From DATDOY01 sp035293045 (GTDB taxonomy: Bacteria > Actinomycetota > Acidimicrobiia > IMCC26256 > JACPCJ01), in the NCBI GenBank assembly GCA_035293045.1, contig DATDOY010000129.1, positions 1 to 6,803 of the forward strand: DNA of 6,803 bases, written 5' to 3'. Position 1 is the stretch's first letter. Every line of letters begins with the position of its first letter. Of the stretch, positions 5,367 through 6,803 are shown in pieces. The notes under the pieces were generated by a model. The model did not search any database, had not been told where the DNA came from, and saw nothing but the letters and a program-made list of their open reading frames with translations. The translations under genes and the position numbers were made by a program.

Positions 5367-6461
5367 ATGCTGCGTCTGCAGGTTCCTCTGCCGGACCGGT
5401 ACACCACCGCGTCCCTGCACGACAACGAGGCGCGGATCCGTGCCGCCAAGGACACGCTCGGCGACCGGCTCCTCATCCTCGGCCATCACTACCAGCGCGA
5501 CGAGGTGATCCAGTTCGCCGACTCGCGGGGCGACTCGTTCAATCTCGCCCGCTTCGCCGCCGACAACGACCGCGCCACCGAGATTGTCTTCTGCGGAGTC
5601 CACTTCATGGCCGAGGCGGCCGACATCCTCACCGGCCCGCACCAGCAGGTCTATCTCCCCGACCTCAACGCCGGCTGCTCGATGGCCGACATGGCCGACA
5701 CCGACTCCGTCGACGAATGCTGGGAGGCGCTGACCGACATCACCGATGTCAGCAAGGTCGTCCCGATCACGTACATGAACTCGTCTGCCGCGCTGAAGGC
5801 CTTCGTGGGGCGCAACGGCGGCGCCGTGTGTACGTCCTCCAACGCACGCGCCATCCTCGAGTGGGCTCTCGCCAAGGGGAGCCAAGTCCTGTTCTTCCCC
5901 GACCAGCACCTCGGACGGAACACCGGCTACCAGATGGGCTTTACCGAGACCGACATGCAGGTCTGGAACCCGCGGTTCGAACTCGGCGGACTCGACGAGC
6001 GAGCCGTGAAGGAGGCGACCTTCCTCCTCTGGCGCGGGCACTGCTCCGTGCACCAGCGATTCACGACGGACCACGTCGCCGCGGCGCGAGCGGAACACCC
6101 TGGCGTTCGGGTCGTCGTCCACCCCGAGTGCTCCCACGAAGTGGTGGAAGTCGCCGACGAGGTCGGTTCCACTGAGTACATTCTCCGCACGGTCCGCGAC
6201 GCTCCCGCGGGGACGACCTTCGCCGTCGGCACCGAGATTCACATGGTGCAGCGCCTGGCCGCCGACAACCCGGACAAGACCGTGTTCTCGCTCGACCCGC
6301 TCATCTGCCCGTGCTCCACGATGTTCCGCATCGACGCCCCCCATTTGGCGTGGTGCCTCGAGGCGATCGTCGACGGCCAGCCCGTGAACCGCATCGTCGT
6401 CGACGACGACACCGCGGAATGGGCGCGCGCGGCCCTCCGCCGCATGCTCGAGATCACCTGA
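5367..6461 (+). CDS. nadA: Quinolinate synthase A
   Basis: NadA condenses iminoaspartate with dihydroxyacetone phosphate to give quinolinate, the precursor of NAD, using a [4Fe-4S] cluster. Seen directly in 364 residues: LILGHHYQRDEVIQFADSRGDSF (36-58), NAGCSMADMA (101-110), TYMNSSAALKA (135-145), FFPDQHLGRNTG (176-187), WRGHCSVHQRF (222-232), HPECSHEVV (252-260) and DPLICPCSTMFRID (310-323). By comparison with the B. subtilis ligands, Cys104, Cys226 and Cys316 should hold the cluster. Length and the CPC-type C-terminus match the long B. subtilis-like form and not the shorter E. coli form with CxxCxxC. The start at 5367 has AGGAGG upstream and gives a normal N-terminus. The partner genes nadB and nadC are not beside it here: uvrC is divergent on the left and a convergent gene follows after 18 bp, so nadA appears monocistronic. 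Confidence 0.97.
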   Translation: MLRLQVPLPDRYTTASLHDNEARIRAAKDTLGDRLLILGHHYQRDEVIQFADSRGDSFNLARFAADNDRATEIVFCGVHFMAEAADILTGPHQQVYLPDLNAGCSMADMADTDSVDECWEALTDITDVSKVVPITYMNSSAALKAFVGRNGGAVCTSSNARAILEWALAKGSQVLFFPDQHLGRNTGYQMGFTETDMQVWNPRFELGGLDERAVKEATFLLWRGHCSVHQRFTTDHVAAARAEHPGVRVVVHPECSHEVVEVADEVGSTEYILRTVRDAPAGTTFAVGTEIHMVQRLAADNPDKTVFSLDPLICPCSTMFRIDAPHLAWCLEAIVDGQPVNRIVVDDDTAEWARAALRRMLEIT

Positions 6462-6479
6462 CCACGAACGGCCGCTCGG
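6462..6479. other. Short convergent spacer with imperfect palindrome
   Basis: The 18 bp between the nadA stop and the opposing gene's stop contain CGAACGGCCGCTCG (6465-6478), a palindrome centred on CGGCCG with one mismatched pair. It has no loop and no T-run, so I do not call it an intrinsic terminator; the convergent genes may instead use factor-dependent termination. Confidence 0.3.
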
Positions 6480-6803
6480 TCAGCCGACGGGAACAGGTTC
6501 CTTCGGCGTCGTGACGGCCGTTCCGGTTGGAGGCCCGGCGCGCAGGCCGCGCACGATCCACCCAAACGACCCGACCGCGATCGCGCCGAGGAGCGCCACC
6601 AAGCCCGGGATGCCCCACCCGAACACGGGTGACCCGCCGTCCGTCTGCTCGCGCAGGAGGTAACGCCGCTCCGGTTCGAAGGCCGCCGTCTTGTCCACGG
6701 CGGGAAACTCCTCGCCCCGGGGCCCTTCGATCTCGGCGTCGGCCGGAAGGAAAATCGGGACGGCCATCATCTCGGCGCCCCGATGCAGCCGCAGGAGCGT
6801 CTT
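6480..6803 (-). CDS. Unrecognised protein with C-terminal membrane segment (partial)
   Basis: This frame is open to the right edge and ends at a TGA at 6482-6480, so the window holds at least the last 107 residues. I do not recognise the family. Visible features are a hydrophilic, acidic stretch (FLPADAEIEGPRGEEFPAVDK and after), one strongly hydrophobic segment GWGIPGLVALLGAIAVGSFGWIV of about 23 residues, then Arg-containing residues and a short Pro/Thr-rich tail. The positive-inside rule suggests the tail is cytoplasmic and the preceding part is outside the cell. A start at the ATG pair near 6770 is possible but has no good ribosome binding site, and the frame continues upstream of it without a stop, so the gene more likely begins beyond the window. 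It converges on nadA with 18 bp between the stops. Coding status is supported by codon character and the membrane segment but is less certain than for the other genes. Confidence 0.6.
   Translation of the reverse strand, partial: KTLLRLHRGAEMMAVPIFLPADAEIEGPRGEEFPAVDKTAAFEPERRYLLREQTDGGSPVFGWGIPGLVALLGAIAVGSFGWIVRGLRAGPPTGTAVTTPKEPVPVG

Noticed and set aside
5334..6344. Minus-strand open frame (336 codons) opposite nadA
   Set aside because: nadA on the plus strand has complete family motifs throughout. This frame is its mirror, with no family signal.

Overview
This is a GC-rich chromosomal window with the conserved uvrC-rapZ-yvcK-gap-pgk order typical of Actinobacteriota. Supporting signs are abundant G/C third positions, GTG and TTG starts, and a RapZ P-loop ending in RS rather than KS. 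A deep actinobacterial lineage such as Acidimicrobiia is plausible, but I infer this from gene order and codon character and not from a marker tree.

Layout: nearly the whole left 5.1 kb is read on the minus strand. Starting near 5139 and moving leftwards, it encodes UvrC (nucleotide excision repair), RapZ/YvcJ (P-loop nucleotide-binding regulator) and YvcK/CuvA (CofD-like, cell envelope and central carbon regulation). A 152-bp gap follows, then GapA (glyceraldehyde-3-phosphate dehydrogenase) and the first 95 residues of phosphoglycerate kinase, which runs off the left edge. uvrC/rapZ overlap by 4 nt, rapZ/yvcK by 8 nt, and gap/pgk meet in a TTGA overlap, so there are two translationally coupled blocks. 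The developmental regulator/sporulation-type gene whiA, which in most actinobacteria sits directly after yvcK, is not in this interval.

On the right, nadA (quinolinate synthase, NAD biosynthesis) is read on the plus strand, divergently from uvrC. The 227-bp divergent spacer holds the most unusual element of the window: a 26-bp inverted repeat with one mismatch and a 5-nt loop. It has a second, outer pair of arms that overlaps the putative uvrC ribosome binding site. After nadA, a convergent minus-strand ORF encodes the C-terminal end of an unrecognised protein with one membrane segment, cut by the right edge.

The genes are ordinary housekeeping functions. The novelty, if any, lies in the uvrC-nadA spacer and in the missing whiA. 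I see no CRISPR array, transposase, tRNA, rRNA or phage gene.
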